64,000 nt of DNA. Origin: CAZAQK01 sp964535825 (GTDB lineage Bacteria > Pseudomonadota > Alphaproteobacteria > Rickettsiales > SXRF01). Made by a program: the position numbers and the translations under genes. The stretch is taken from contig CAZHUC010000006.1 in the NCBI GenBank assembly GCA_964535825.1, forward strand, positions 62,001-126,000, in the 5' to 3' direction. The notes under the pieces are model-generated. The model did no database searches, was not told where the DNA came from, and was given only the letters and a program-made list of their open reading frames with translations. Positions 8,008 to 16,404 of the stretch are shown piece by piece; positions within the stretch are counted from its first letter, which is position 1, and every line of letters begins with the position of its first letter.

Positions 8008-10446
8008 ATGGATTATTATGCAACCCGAGCAGTAAGGGATTACCTGCACGCAATGAGTAGCGCCCCTAACATACCTAAAAAAGGCCTGATAAACGGCCCG
8101 GTTTACGAGGTCGCGCGCTTTGGCACGGAATATCTCAACGTGCCCCCGAATAAGCACCGCCTGTATAATGCCGTTGGGCTAATGGCCGGCCTCTATATGG
8201 GGCGCAAGATCATGAACATCCTGGTGGGCCAGACCCCCGACGGCAAAGAGATCCCTGCAGAAGATATTATCGCACCTATCAAACCGCTGCGCGGCATACT
8301 GGCCTATGACCATTTTTCTGATAATCCGCATGACCGCTGGATGAAAGTGTTGGACCTGATGGCCCCTGCAGTGATCGGTGGTGTAGGTGCTGTCGGTGGA
8401 AGCTATATGTTCTTCCGCGAGCCTATTTTGAGAACGCGCAAAGCCACCACTGCAGTCCCGCTTGGAAAATTCGGCCTTGAACAGGCAGAGCAAGTGTCAC
8501 TGCTTGGACAATATGACACGCTGTCAAAGATAGCAGGTGCTGCCGCCCTTCCCGGCTCTGCCGCAGGCCTTAGTTTCATTCCTTCTACCGCCAATTACAG
8601 TACGGCGCTTGGCATGGCCTTTACCACCGGCGCGGAGCGTACGGTAGGCGCTCCCGGACTCAGGGCATTCTTCAACTCACATTCCTCATTCCCGTGGCGC
8701 TGGCATGTACTGGTCGGCAAGATGACACAATATCTTGCTCATAATCCATCTGCCTCGCCAGAACGTATCGATGCGTATATGCAGGGCATTATCAAACCGC
8801 TGTTCAATGGTGTGACCAAGGAACAGCTGCATAAACTCACAGATATGGTGCTTGCCAAGCGCAATGCGTTTGTACGCAATGGCAAGCTCGTTGCACATTC
8901 AGAAGAAGCGATCGCAAAATCGGTCAAAGACCTTTTTGCTGATATGGGTTTTGAGAAAATGCTCATGGATGTAGGGCTTGACCCGCGTGAAGCTGCTGTT
9001 GGTGATGTCGGTATCGTCACCACCCTCTCGCGCTGGATCGGCGATGGCCTGGGCATGAAGACCAGTAAAAAAATGGATGATGCCCGCAAGGCAATGATCG
9101 AAAGCATTGAACAGCGTTTCCCCGAGCTCAAAGGCAAGCCATTCGATGCGATGGCGCATAAACATGCACAGTCCGATACTATCAAGGCAGGAGCGCTGGG
9201 GCTGCTTGGTGTCAGCACCGTAAGCGTAGGTGCTGTCGCTCTCGCCAAGGATGTCGGCATGGCCGATATGAACCCGGCAAAAACAAAAGATGAGAGCACT
9301 GACAAAACAACCAATCCTGCCAATACCGCACGCAATCCCAAACACCACCAGGTGCATTCCAAACACCGTCATGGATTTGTAGACGGCAAGTTACTGGACA
9401 TGTCTGAAGGTGTTACCGGTATGTTGAGCGCAGCTATCGGTGCACACCGCGTGCACTGCGCTGTTGGCCTTACCCTCGGAAGCTGGCTCGGTGATAAATT
9501 CATGGATTCACTGACCGGTGTTAAATTCAGCGGCACAAAAGTTTCTAAAGAAGAAGTGTGGAAACCGCTACAGAAGATATATAAGAAAATGGCCTTCAAC
9601 CCGCATAGCGATCATATGAACGATCGCTGGATGCAGGTGCTGCGCTGGGGATTGCCGGGAGTACTTGGAGCGTTTGGCGCGGTACAGGGTAGCCGCCTCT
9701 TTTTCGAAGAACGCAGCAATGAAGTAAAAAAGAGCGATTTTCTTGACGAAGCGGAAGACAAGGCCACCTTCCAGCAGGCCAGGCCATGGACATATACGGC
9801 AGCACTCACTTCATTGCTTGGTTTCCCATCGGGTGCTTCCATGATCCCATTCACAAATTACGGCACGCATCTTGGAACGCGCTTTTCCATGGCCTCAGGG
9901 CGTAAAGTATCCATGCCCGTCATTGGGAAGATCTGGTCTAATAACCCTACCCTGTTCCCGTTCGCGCCGCCGGGCATGATCGATCTCATGATCAAGGAAG
10001 CTGTGCATAACAAAAGCTTTGATCCGGAATTGCTGGAAACCTATGCGGTCGGCGTTCTCAAGCCATGGTTCGACAATGTCACGCCACAACAGATAGAGGC
10101 ATTCGTGCTGGAGGTGCATAAGATCCGTGACAAGTTCTTCAAAGAGGGCGGCGTGCCGGAAACTTTCAAAGCCACGCTGGAAAAAGAGCTGAAAGAGCAT
10201 CTCAAAGGTGCAGGCCTTGAACATACGCTGGAAGAGATCGGATTAGACCCGATGAAAGCGCATATCGCAAATAACGGGCTTTCTGGCAAGATCGCAAATC
10301 TGCTTGGTGCAGAGAGCGATGTGAATAAAACCAGCAGGTCATTCGTTGAGAAATACAAGAAACGGCATGAAGCCGAATTAAAACCTGCGGCTACTCATGC
10401 CGAGACAGCAGAACGCAGCACCCCATCGAATGAAGTGCTGCGTTAA
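8008..10446 (+). CDS. Large protein of unknown function with internal duplication
   Basis: An 812-residue protein made of two diverged copies of one module, about 47-350 and 477-770. Matching landmarks are: AVGLMAGLYMGRKIM against AVGLTLGSWLGDKFM; DRWMKVL...GAVGGSYMFFRE against DRWMQVL...GAVQGSRLFFEE; IPSTANYSTALG against IPFTNYGTHLG; and GIIKPLFNGVT against GVLKPWFDNVT. Each copy has two Gly-rich hydrophobic segments. A third hydrophobic stretch (about 391-415) and a polar His/Lys/Thr linker separate the copies. No known domain or catalytic motif is visible. There is no obvious ribosome site before the ATG at 8008. Function unknown; an inner-membrane structural role is a guess. Confidence 0.78.
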   Translation: MDYYATRAVRDYLHAMSSAPNIPKKGLINGPVYEVARFGTEYLNVPPNKHRLYNAVGLMAGLYMGRKIMNILVGQTPDGKEIPAEDIIAPIKPLRGILAYDHFSDNPHDRWMKVLDLMAPAVIGGVGAVGGSYMFFREPILRTRKATTAVPLGKFGLEQAEQVSLLGQYDTLSKIAGAAALPGSAAGLSFIPSTANYSTALGMAFTTGAERTVGAPGLRAFFNSHSSFPWRWHVLVGKMTQYLAHNPSASPERIDAYMQGIIKPLFNGVTKEQLHKLTDMVLAKRNAFVRNGKLVAHSEEAIAKSVKDLFADMGFEKMLMDVGLDPREAAVGDVGIVTTLSRWIGDGLGMKTSKKMDDARKAMIESIEQRFPELKGKPFDAMAHKHAQSDTIKAGALGLLGVSTVSVGAVALAKDVGMADMNPAKTKDESTDKTTNPANTARNPKHHQVHSKHRHGFVDGKLLDMSEGVTGMLSAAIGAHRVHCAVGLTLGSWLGDKFMDSLTGVKFSGTKVSKEEVWKPLQKIYKKMAFNPHSDHMNDRWMQVLRWGLPGVLGAFGAVQGSRLFFEERSNEVKKSDFLDEAEDKATFQQARPWTYTAALTSLLGFPSGASMIPFTNYGTHLGTRFSMASGRKVSMPVIGKIWSNNPTLFPFAPPGMIDLMIKEAVHNKSFDPELLETYAVGVLKPWFDNVTPQQIEAFVLEVHKIRDKFFKEGGVPETFKATLEKELKEHLKGAGLEHTLEEIGLDPMKAHIANNGLSGKIANLLGAESDVNKTSRSFVEKYKKRHEAELKPAATHAETAERSTPSNEVLR

Positions 10447-10467
10447 GATCATTGTCAGAATATTTAA

Positions 10468-11137
10468 TTAGTAGGTATTGCTTACCACTTTATAGGTGTG
10501 ACCGTTCCTGCGGTATACTTTCCTCATCACGCAATCAAGATCCTGACGAGATTTACAATACGCAATGATACGCTCCCATTTGGTTTTTGGTCCTGAAGCA
10601 CTGCCACCACCTGTTTGTGTAGGACGTGTACCCACTGAAGTAGTGGTTGAACCAGTACTCGTTACAATCGGCGGCCTTACGATCCCCGTACTAATACCCG
10701 TATTGGTGTTGGTAAGCACCGGATCTTNNNNNNNNNNNNNNNNNNNNNNNNNNNNNNNNNNNNNNNNNNNNNNNNNNNNNNNNNNNNNNNNNNNNNNNNN
10801 NNNNNNNNNNNNNNNNNNNNNNNNNNNGTGCGACCGTGCCGGTATTAGTGTTGGTAAGCACCGGATCTTGTGCGACCGTGCCGGTATTAGTGTTGGTAAG
10901 CACCGGATCTTGTGCGACCGTGCCAGTGTCAGACACCAGTGGTGGCCGCACGATCGTTGTACCGGTATCAGAGGTCTCTCCTGAGGTCACGACCGGTGAA
11001 CCGTCATCGTCAACTGATGTGCCATCCTCGATCAACACATCATCATTCACTCTTTGCGCAGAGGCCATCATAGGCGATGCCAGCAAGAATACTGTTAAAG
11101 CTGATGTGATATATAGTGTTTTCATGGAACGAGCCAT
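10468..11137 (-). CDS. Secreted Thr/Asn-rich repeat protein, interrupted by assembly gap
   Basis: One gene broken by 100 Ns. The start ATG at 11137 follows AGGAG. Residues 1-28 form a Sec signal peptide ending in ASAQ. A polar stretch follows, then a 14-residue tandem repeat GTVAQDPVLTNTNT that runs into the gap. On the other side of the gap the repeat resumes (DPVLTNTNTG) and ends in a small basic C-terminal domain with two cysteines (AYCKSRQDLDCVMRKVYRR). The flanks are in different frames only because the gap length is a placeholder. Repeat number and total length are unknown. No family recognised; a surface or periplasmic protein is likely. Confidence 0.7.
10701..10924. repeat. 42-bp tandem repeat array containing an assembly gap
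   Basis: Two exact 42-bp copies lie at 10828-10869 and 10870-10911, a third starts at 10912 and diverges after about 13 bases, and 27 bases of another copy (one mismatch) lie at 10701-10727 on the far side of the gap. The unit is a multiple of three and encodes 14 residues, so copy-number change keeps the frame. Confidence 0.95.
10728..10827. other. Assembly gap (100 N)
   Basis: Exactly 100 Ns, the usual placeholder for unknown length, placed inside a perfect tandem repeat. The array was probably too long for the reads to span. Confidence 0.98.
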
Positions 11138-11297
11138 AGTCCACTCCTGTATGTTGCTTGTTATTTTTTTATTGATTACCCCTATTCTAGCACGCTTTTT
11201 ACTAAAATTTAATATAAAATGAGCCTTTTGGTCGTTTTAGGGCTATTTTTGCCAAAAAGGGCTTGATAAACCAGCCGGTTTCAGGTATCCACCAGCT

Positions 11298-11405
11298 CCC
11301 TTCTGATGTTCAGGAGGGTATTTCACACGCGAAATGACGGTTTTTCCAGCGGTGCTGGGCTAAACCATCCGGTGTCCTGATGGTCAGGATCACAGACGTT
11401 TCGCG
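11298..11405 (+). promoter_or_regulatory. Structured 5' leader of rpsB
   Basis: Two related hairpins are seen. The first has a 9-bp stem with one G-U pair (11298-11306 with 11310-11318, loop TGT). The second has TCCTGA (11375-11380) pairing with TCAGGA (11384-11389), loop TGG. Their cores match at 13 of 15 bases. CGCGAAA (11328-11334) can also pair with TTTCGCG (11399-11405), enclosing the second hairpin just before the ribosome site. Ribosomal protein S2 is known to repress its own operon in E. coli through the leader; that this leader does so is inference. Confidence 0.5.
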
Positions 11406-11431
11406 GAGGTTTAACCGGAAAAGGATAGTTT

Positions 11432-12310
11432 ATGGCAGTACCTGCATTCTCAATGCGCGAGCTTATTGAAGCTGGCGTTCACTTTGGACACAAAACCAAG
11501 CGCTGGAATCCACGCATGGCCCCGTATATCTACGGTGTCCGTAACGATATTCACATCATCGACCTCGGCAAGACCGTTCCAATGCTGCACCAGGCATTGA
11601 ACTCTGTGCGCGAGATCGCGGCTCAGAACGGCCGTATTCTCTTTGTTGGCACGAAGCGCCAGGCCACCGAGCCTGTAGCAGAAGCAGCAAAACGCTGCGG
11701 CCAATATTACATCAACCAGCGCTGGCTGGGTGGATTGCTCACCAACTGGGCGACCATTCAGGCTTCGATCAAACGTCTTCGTAAACTCGAAGAGAACCTG
11801 AGCACCCCGAACATTGGTTTCACCAAGAAAGAATTGCTCTCCATGACCCGCGAACGCGATAAACTGGAAGCATCTCTCGGTGGTATCAAAGACATGGGTG
11901 GCCGCCCTGACCTGCTCTTCATCATCGACACCGGCAAGGAAGACCTCGCGGTGAAAGAAGCGCAGAAACTCGGTATACCTATCGTTGCGATCATCGACAG
12001 CAACTGCTCGGTAGATGGCATCAATTTCCCGATCCCGGGCAATGATGACTCTTCCCGCGCAATCAACCTCTATTGCCGCCTCATCTCTGATGCGGTACTC
12101 GGTGGTTTGCAGGAAAGCCTGACCAAGAGTAGTGCAGACCTCGGTGAACGCGAAGACGTAAGCGAAGTGATCGATGTAGCAGCTGCTGCAAACGATTCAA
12201 AACCAGAAGCGTCTGAAGAAGACTCGGACAAGAAAAAAGGCCGTGGTCGTAAAACTGCTGCGAAAAAAGCACCAGTGGTTACTGTTAAGAAAACACCTGG
12301 TAAGAAATAG
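11432..12310 (+). CDS. rpsB: 30S ribosomal protein S2
   Basis: S2 of the small ribosomal subunit, 292 residues. The N-terminal MRELIEAGVHFGHKTKRWNPRM and the conserved GTKRQA, RWLGGLLTNW and IPGNDDSSRAI segments identify it. It is longer than the E. coli protein (241) because of an acidic then Lys/Arg/Ala-rich tail from about residue 235, a common alphaproteobacterial extension. An AAAAGGA site precedes the start. tsf follows after a strong hairpin. Confidence 0.98.
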   Translation: MAVPAFSMRELIEAGVHFGHKTKRWNPRMAPYIYGVRNDIHIIDLGKTVPMLHQALNSVREIAAQNGRILFVGTKRQATEPVAEAAKRCGQYYINQRWLGGLLTNWATIQASIKRLRKLEENLSTPNIGFTKKELLSMTRERDKLEASLGGIKDMGGRPDLLFIIDTGKEDLAVKEAQKLGIPIVAIIDSNCSVDGINFPIPGNDDSSRAINLYCRLISDAVLGGLQESLTKSSADLGEREDVSEVIDVAAAANDSKPEASEEDSDKKKGRGRKTAAKKAPVVTVKKTPGKK

Positions 12311-12332
12311 TTTTAGTCCACAACAAATTACT

Positions 12333-12364
12333 GACCGGCTACTAGTTTGCTCTAGTGGCTGGTC
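12333..12364 (+). promoter_or_regulatory. rpsB-tsf intercistronic hairpin
   Basis: A 13-bp stem with two G-U pairs (12333-12345 with 12352-12364) closes a six-base loop, TTTGCT. No T-tract follows, so it is unlikely to terminate fully by itself. It ends 32 bases before the tsf start and could tune the S2 to EF-Ts ratio by pausing, RNase processing or 3'-end protection. Confidence 0.65.
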
Positions 12365-12396
12365 GTAAGTTGCTGACAATTGGAAAGGAAAGAAAC

Positions 12397-13323
12397 ATGA
12401 CACAAGTATCTGCTGAACAAATCAAAACACTGCGTGAATCTACCGGCGCAGGTATGCTCGACTGCCGTAAGGCACTGGTTGAAAATGGTGGCAACATGGA
12501 CGCGGCTGTTGACTGGCTGCGCAAAAAAGGCCTCTCTGCTGCTGCCAAAAAATCTGGCCGCGTTGCCGCTGAAGGCGTTGCCGCTGTTTCTGTTGAAGGC
12601 ACAAAAGGTGCGATCATCGAGCTGAACTCAGAGACCGACTTCGTTGCGAAGAACGACCAGTTCCAGAAACTGGCCGCTTCTATCGCTGAACTCGCTGTGC
12701 GTCACAGCATCGGTGATGTTGAAGAACTGAAGAACACCAAAGATGGTCATGGTAAAACTGTGGCCGACAATATCACGGCTGGTATCGCTACCATCGGTGA
12801 GAACCTCACGCTGCGTCGCGCTGATATCATCGGCGTTACCAAAGGTGTTGTAGCCAGCTATGTTCATAGCGCTGCTGCTCCTGGTATGGGTAAGATCGGT
12901 GTACTGGTTGCTGTTGAATCTGAAGGTGATACCGGCAAGATCGAGCAGCTTGGCAAACAGATCGCCATGCACATCGCCGCTTCACGTCCTGAAGCAGTGA
13001 CCACCGCTGAAGTGGATGCTGCAAAACTGGAACGTGAACGTGCCGTATACCGTGAACAGGCTGCTAACTCTGGCAAACCTGCTGAAGTAGTAGAAAAGAT
13101 GGTTGAAGGCCGTGTACGCAAATATTACGAAGAGGTGGTGCTCATGGAGCAGCTCTTCGTTGTAGATGGCAAAACCAAAGTGTCACAAGTTGTTGAAGCT
13201 GCGGCTAAAGAACTAGGCAAGCCAGTTAAGATCACTGGTTTCATCTGCTATAAAGTAGGTGAAGGCATCGAAAAACAACAAGGTGACTTTGCTGCTGAAG
13301 TGGCTGCTGCTGCGAACGCATAA
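12397..13323 (+). CDS. tsf: Translation elongation factor Ts
   Basis: EF-Ts, the GDP/GTP exchange factor for EF-Tu, 308 residues. I place the start at ATG 12397 (MTQVSAEQIK) behind GGAAAGGAAAG; a longer frame to 12355 would add a non-conserved leader overlapping the intercistronic hairpin. The N-terminal UBA-like part has the signature STGAGMLDCRKAL (15-27), and the core exchange segment ETDFVAKNDQF follows. A rho-independent terminator closes the operon. Confidence 0.97.
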   Translation: MTQVSAEQIKTLRESTGAGMLDCRKALVENGGNMDAAVDWLRKKGLSAAAKKSGRVAAEGVAAVSVEGTKGAIIELNSETDFVAKNDQFQKLAASIAELAVRHSIGDVEELKNTKDGHGKTVADNITAGIATIGENLTLRRADIIGVTKGVVASYVHSAAAPGMGKIGVLVAVESEGDTGKIEQLGKQIAMHIAASRPEAVTTAEVDAAKLERERAVYREQAANSGKPAEVVEKMVEGRVRKYYEEVVLMEQLFVVDGKTKVSQVVEAAAKELGKPVKITGFICYKVGEGIEKQQGDFAAEVAAAANA

Positions 13324-13344
13324 TCGTTGCTTAGACCAACAAAT

Positions 13345-13375
13345 AAAAAGCCGTCCTCACCGGGCGGCTTTTTTT
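13345..13375. terminator. Bidirectional rho-independent terminator after tsf
   Basis: An 11-bp stem (AAAAGCCGTCC against GGGCGGCTTTT with one G-T pair) and a five-base loop, followed by a T-run on the plus strand and an A-run on the other side. It serves tsf and also the convergent minus-strand gene that stops at 13374. Confidence 0.9.
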
Positions 13376-14966
13376 ATCTATCTTTATTATTCTCTTTTGG
13401 TTTTGTTTGCGGCGTCGCAGGTGGTGTCAGCGGTTTATCTACACTCAATTCTTCCGGGGTATAGACACGGTTCATGTCTGTCATTACTTCTTCATTATAC
13501 TTCTCAGCATACATTTTTAAACCGACGCCCGCTGCCTTAGCCGCCACTGCCGCTGCCGGTGACATGGGCAAAGCGATCAATGCATCGCCTGCATATCCAA
13601 GTTTCTCAGCTTTAAGATCCTTCTTGGTATCAATATAATCCACACCACCGGGAAGCAGGAAATCCGGGTCAGACGGCGTATTGGTCTTTTCAAATGCCAC
13701 CTCAGAGTTCTTTGCACCTTTGGTAAAACCAACCACGGGAATACCAAGCAGTTCGTCTACTTTACCATCTATGGTAAAGTGTCCACGACCGCCGACCACT
13801 ACATATTTACCAGGGTCTTCACCGGTCACCAGCCCCTGCACATGCATCATGGCCCGGTGATTCTTGATATTATCGGTCCATATTGCGTTAGTAATGCCAA
13901 TACGCCTCCACTCAGGCATTGCTTCGTCTGAGAATGGCGGCTCTCTCTCGTCTATCCCCACGATCTTGATGCCGTTCTCCTTGGCGGCTGCGTACATATT
14001 GATGATCGCCGCTTGAAAATGATCGGATTTCTTGACACCATAATTTAGTGCGTTCTCATCGGGCGATGTTATTTCCATATCGATGTATTCTTCAGGTTTT
14101 TCGATATACCCCTTCTTGACAAAGGTGCGTAATTCTTCTGCGCTCAGCCTGTCATAAAGCTGCTTATAGATTTCATGATTTTCCTCAACATAAATGGTTT
14201 TAACACCTGCTTCTTTGAGCTGCTTCATATTATTGCCTACGAAGTCGTAAGACTCATCGAACACATGTACATCCGCGATCGCGATACCATCATTTTTAGC
14301 CAGCAGTTCTTTTACCAGCCCCTGAGCGTCTTTCGTATCTGGGCTTATATCTGTGTTCTTTGCCGGCTTCCCGTCTTTTACATGTTGCTGCATCAGCGCA
14401 GCATTCAGAGCCTCTCCGTTCAAGCCTCGCAGGGCTTCCTTATTTTCATCATCCCATTCTTTGCTGCGTGCTTCATAGGCATCATAGAAATCATCCCGCA
14501 CTTTTTCCGTATTGGAGATGAATCGCATGACATTCATGCCTGCACTACCTATCCCGCCAGCTATGGTAGCGAGTGTAGATCTTTCCTGACCATTTTCAGC
14601 TGCAGCAGCATCCTTTGCGCTCTCTGCCTTGGTGCGTTCATAAGCCGCACGATAAACCATTTTTTCAACATCATCGCTGAATGATGATTTCTCAGCGTCA
14701 TCAAACTTTTCCTGAAGTTTATTCAGGCGTTCTCCGATGATCGGTTTGCCACTCTCTGCACCATCAATGGCGGCTTTGTATCCGAGCATTAATTCTGCCC
14801 GTGCCTCGACATTTCCATCAACAACCTGTCTGAGCTCTGGCGTAAGTCGGTCATACGCGCCTTCCTTCTGGGCACGATCATTTTTCGGCTTATTTTTCTT
14901 AGGATCTTGTGTAAGTGCTACCATATCCCCTATTTTAGGGTTTTTTTTGCGTTCTTTGTGTGACAA
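13374..14966 (-). CDS. Protein with TIKI/PMT-C2-like putative effector domain
   Basis: A 530-residue protein with no signal peptide. Residues 1-215 are polar and helical. From about 218 to 414 it follows, in order, the layout I know from the TIKI-like domain of Pasteurella multocida toxin and MCF-type membrane-targeted toxins: an IAIADVHVFDES strand and loop (228-239), NNMKQLKEAGVKTIYVEENHE (245-265), AKENGIKIVGIDERE (328-341), TDNIKNHRAMM (364-374) and YVVVGGRGHF (388-397). The usual GExH metal motif reads ADVH here, and His396 sits where the family has its second His. An Ala-rich stretch (about 460-481) may touch membrane. The TTG start at 14966 has no clear ribosome site; ATG 14924 (M15), after GGGGAT, is an alternative. 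Domain call is by memory and moderate. Confidence 0.6.
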   Translation of the reverse strand: MSHKERKKNPKIGDMVALTQDPKKNKPKNDRAQKEGAYDRLTPELRQVVDGNVEARAELMLGYKAAIDGAESGKPIIGERLNKLQEKFDDAEKSSFSDDVEKMVYRAAYERTKAESAKDAAAAENGQERSTLATIAGGIGSAGMNVMRFISNTEKVRDDFYDAYEARSKEWDDENKEALRGLNGEALNAALMQQHVKDGKPAKNTDISPDTKDAQGLVKELLAKNDGIAIADVHVFDESYDFVGNNMKQLKEAGVKTIYVEENHEIYKQLYDRLSAEELRTFVKKGYIEKPEEYIDMEITSPDENALNYGVKKSDHFQAAIINMYAAAKENGIKIVGIDEREPPFSDEAMPEWRRIGITNAIWTDNIKNHRAMMHVQGLVTGEDPGKYVVVGGRGHFTIDGKVDELLGIPVVGFTKGAKNSEVAFEKTNTPSDPDFLLPGGVDYIDTKKDLKAEKLGYAGDALIALPMSPAAAVAAKAAGVGLKMYAEKYNEEVMTDMNRVYTPEELSVDKPLTPPATPQTKPKENNKDR

Positions 14967-15042
14967 TCCAGTTAAGATTTACATTCGCCTATTGCATTAA
15001 TGCGCTGAAATGGCTACAGAAGTAGGCAAAAGTAGGTATCTC

Positions 15043-15801
15043 ATGAGCAAAGCATTGAAAAAGACCTCTCTTAAATCTTCAGCAAAGCCACAATATAAAC
15101 GTGTCCTCTTGAAAATATCAGGCGAAGCCCTGATGGGTGAGCGCGGCTATGGGCAAGACCCCAAGGTCATCGACCGCATCTGCAAAGACATTAAAGCCAC
15201 CATCAGTATGGGCGTGGAACTCTGCCTTGTGGTGGGTGGTGGAAATATCTTCCGCGGTATCGACGGCGAAGCCACCGGTATGGAACGCGCCAGTGCCGAT
15301 TATATGGGCATGATCGCAACAGTACTGAACGCCCTTGCCATACAGAATTGCCTCGAGCGTATGGGCGTGGATACGCGCGTACTTTCTGCCATCAGCATGA
15401 TGCAGGTGTGTGAGCCATACATTCGCCGCCGTGCTGAACGCCATATGGAACGTGGCCGTGTGGTGATTTTTGCTGCAGGTACTGGCAATCCCTTCTTCAC
15501 CACCGATACGGCAGCGGCACTGCGCGCCAATGAAATGGGCTGCGATGTATTGATGAAAGGCACTCAGGTGGACGGCGTCTATTCAGCCGACCCGAAGAAG
15601 GATAAGAAAGCAAAACTATTCTCCCGCCTCTCTTACCATGAAGTGCTGGTGCGCGATTTGAAAGTGATGGATGCATCCGCCATTGCACTCTCGCGCGAGA
15701 ACCAGATCCCGATCCTCGTATTTTCCATCCATAATAAAGATGGTGTGGCGCAAGCTGTATGCGGCAAAGGTAAATTCACACTGATCACAGATAAGAAATA
15801 G
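15043..15801 (+). CDS. pyrH: UMP kinase
   Basis: An amino-acid-kinase-fold UMP kinase (252 residues) that phosphorylates UMP to UDP with ATP. KISGEAL (24-30), the VVGGGNIFRG glycine loop and ANEMGCDVLMKGTQVDGVYSADP are diagnostic. I chose ATG 15043 because AGTAGG lies seven bases upstream; ATG 15010 would add eleven residues with no ribosome site. frr follows eight bases after the stop, the usual order. Confidence 0.97.
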   Translation: MSKALKKTSLKSSAKPQYKRVLLKISGEALMGERGYGQDPKVIDRICKDIKATISMGVELCLVVGGGNIFRGIDGEATGMERASADYMGMIATVLNALAIQNCLERMGVDTRVLSAISMMQVCEPYIRRRAERHMERGRVVIFAAGTGNPFFTTDTAAALRANEMGCDVLMKGTQVDGVYSADPKKDKKAKLFSRLSYHEVLVRDLKVMDASAIALSRENQIPILVFSIHNKDGVAQAVCGKGKFTLITDKK

Positions 15802-15809
15802 GAGCAGTT

Positions 15810-16364
15810 ATGACCGCTGATATCAACGAACTTCGCCGCCGCATGGATGGCGCGATCAAATCACTCCACAACGAATTTGGCAGCTTGCGTACTGGCCGTG
15901 CCAATGCGGCAATGCTTGACAGTATCGTGGTCGATGCTTACGGCGCGATGATGCCCCTCAACCAGGTATCCACTGTTAGCGTTCCGGAGGCGCGCATGCT
16001 TTCCGTGCAAGTATGGGATAAGGGTGTCGTGAAATCTGTAGAGAAAGCCATCAACGCCGCAGGGCTTGGTGTGAACGCTATCGCCGATGGCCAACTGGTG
16101 CGCGTGCCTATCCCTGATCTTTCACAGGAACGCCGCACAGAACTTACCAAAGTGGCAGGTAAATACGCGGAGAACGGCAAAGTGTCTGTTCGCAACGTGC
16201 GTCGCGATGGCATGGATGCCCTGAAAAAAATGCAGAAGGATGGCGAGATATCTGAAGACGAACAGAAAAAACGCGAAGGCGACATCCAGAAACTGACCGA
16301 TGAATTCATCAAGAAGATCGATGAAGCGTTGGGCGTAAAGGAAAAAGAGATCCTTGGAAACTAG
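15810..16364 (+). CDS. frr: Ribosome recycling factor
   Basis: RRF, 184 residues, which with EF-G splits the post-termination ribosome. The family's LRTGRANAAMLDSIVVDAYG, VPIPDLSQERR and VRNVRRDGMDALKK segments are intact, and the Lys-rich C-terminal helix matches domain I. An AGGAGCAGTT site precedes the ATG. It sits between pyrH and uppS as in most Proteobacteria. Confidence 0.98.
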   Translation: MTADINELRRRMDGAIKSLHNEFGSLRTGRANAAMLDSIVVDAYGAMMPLNQVSTVSVPEARMLSVQVWDKGVVKSVEKAINAAGLGVNAIADGQLVRVPIPDLSQERRTELTKVAGKYAENGKVSVRNVRRDGMDALKKMQKDGEISEDEQKKREGDIQKLTDEFIKKIDEALGVKEKEILGN

Positions 16365-16404
16365 TTGCCGGTTGTAAGCAGCTAGCCATTGAATTGTTTT
16401 GTAT

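Noticed and set aside
10468..10719. Separate small gene on the far side of the gap
   Set aside because: Its apparent start is a GTG inside the same repeat; the unit continues the 14-residue pattern, so it is the C-terminus of the gapped gene.
11263..11291. TTGATA / TATCCA as rpsB promoter
   Set aside because: The -10 is poor and no other support was found, so it was not listed as a feature.
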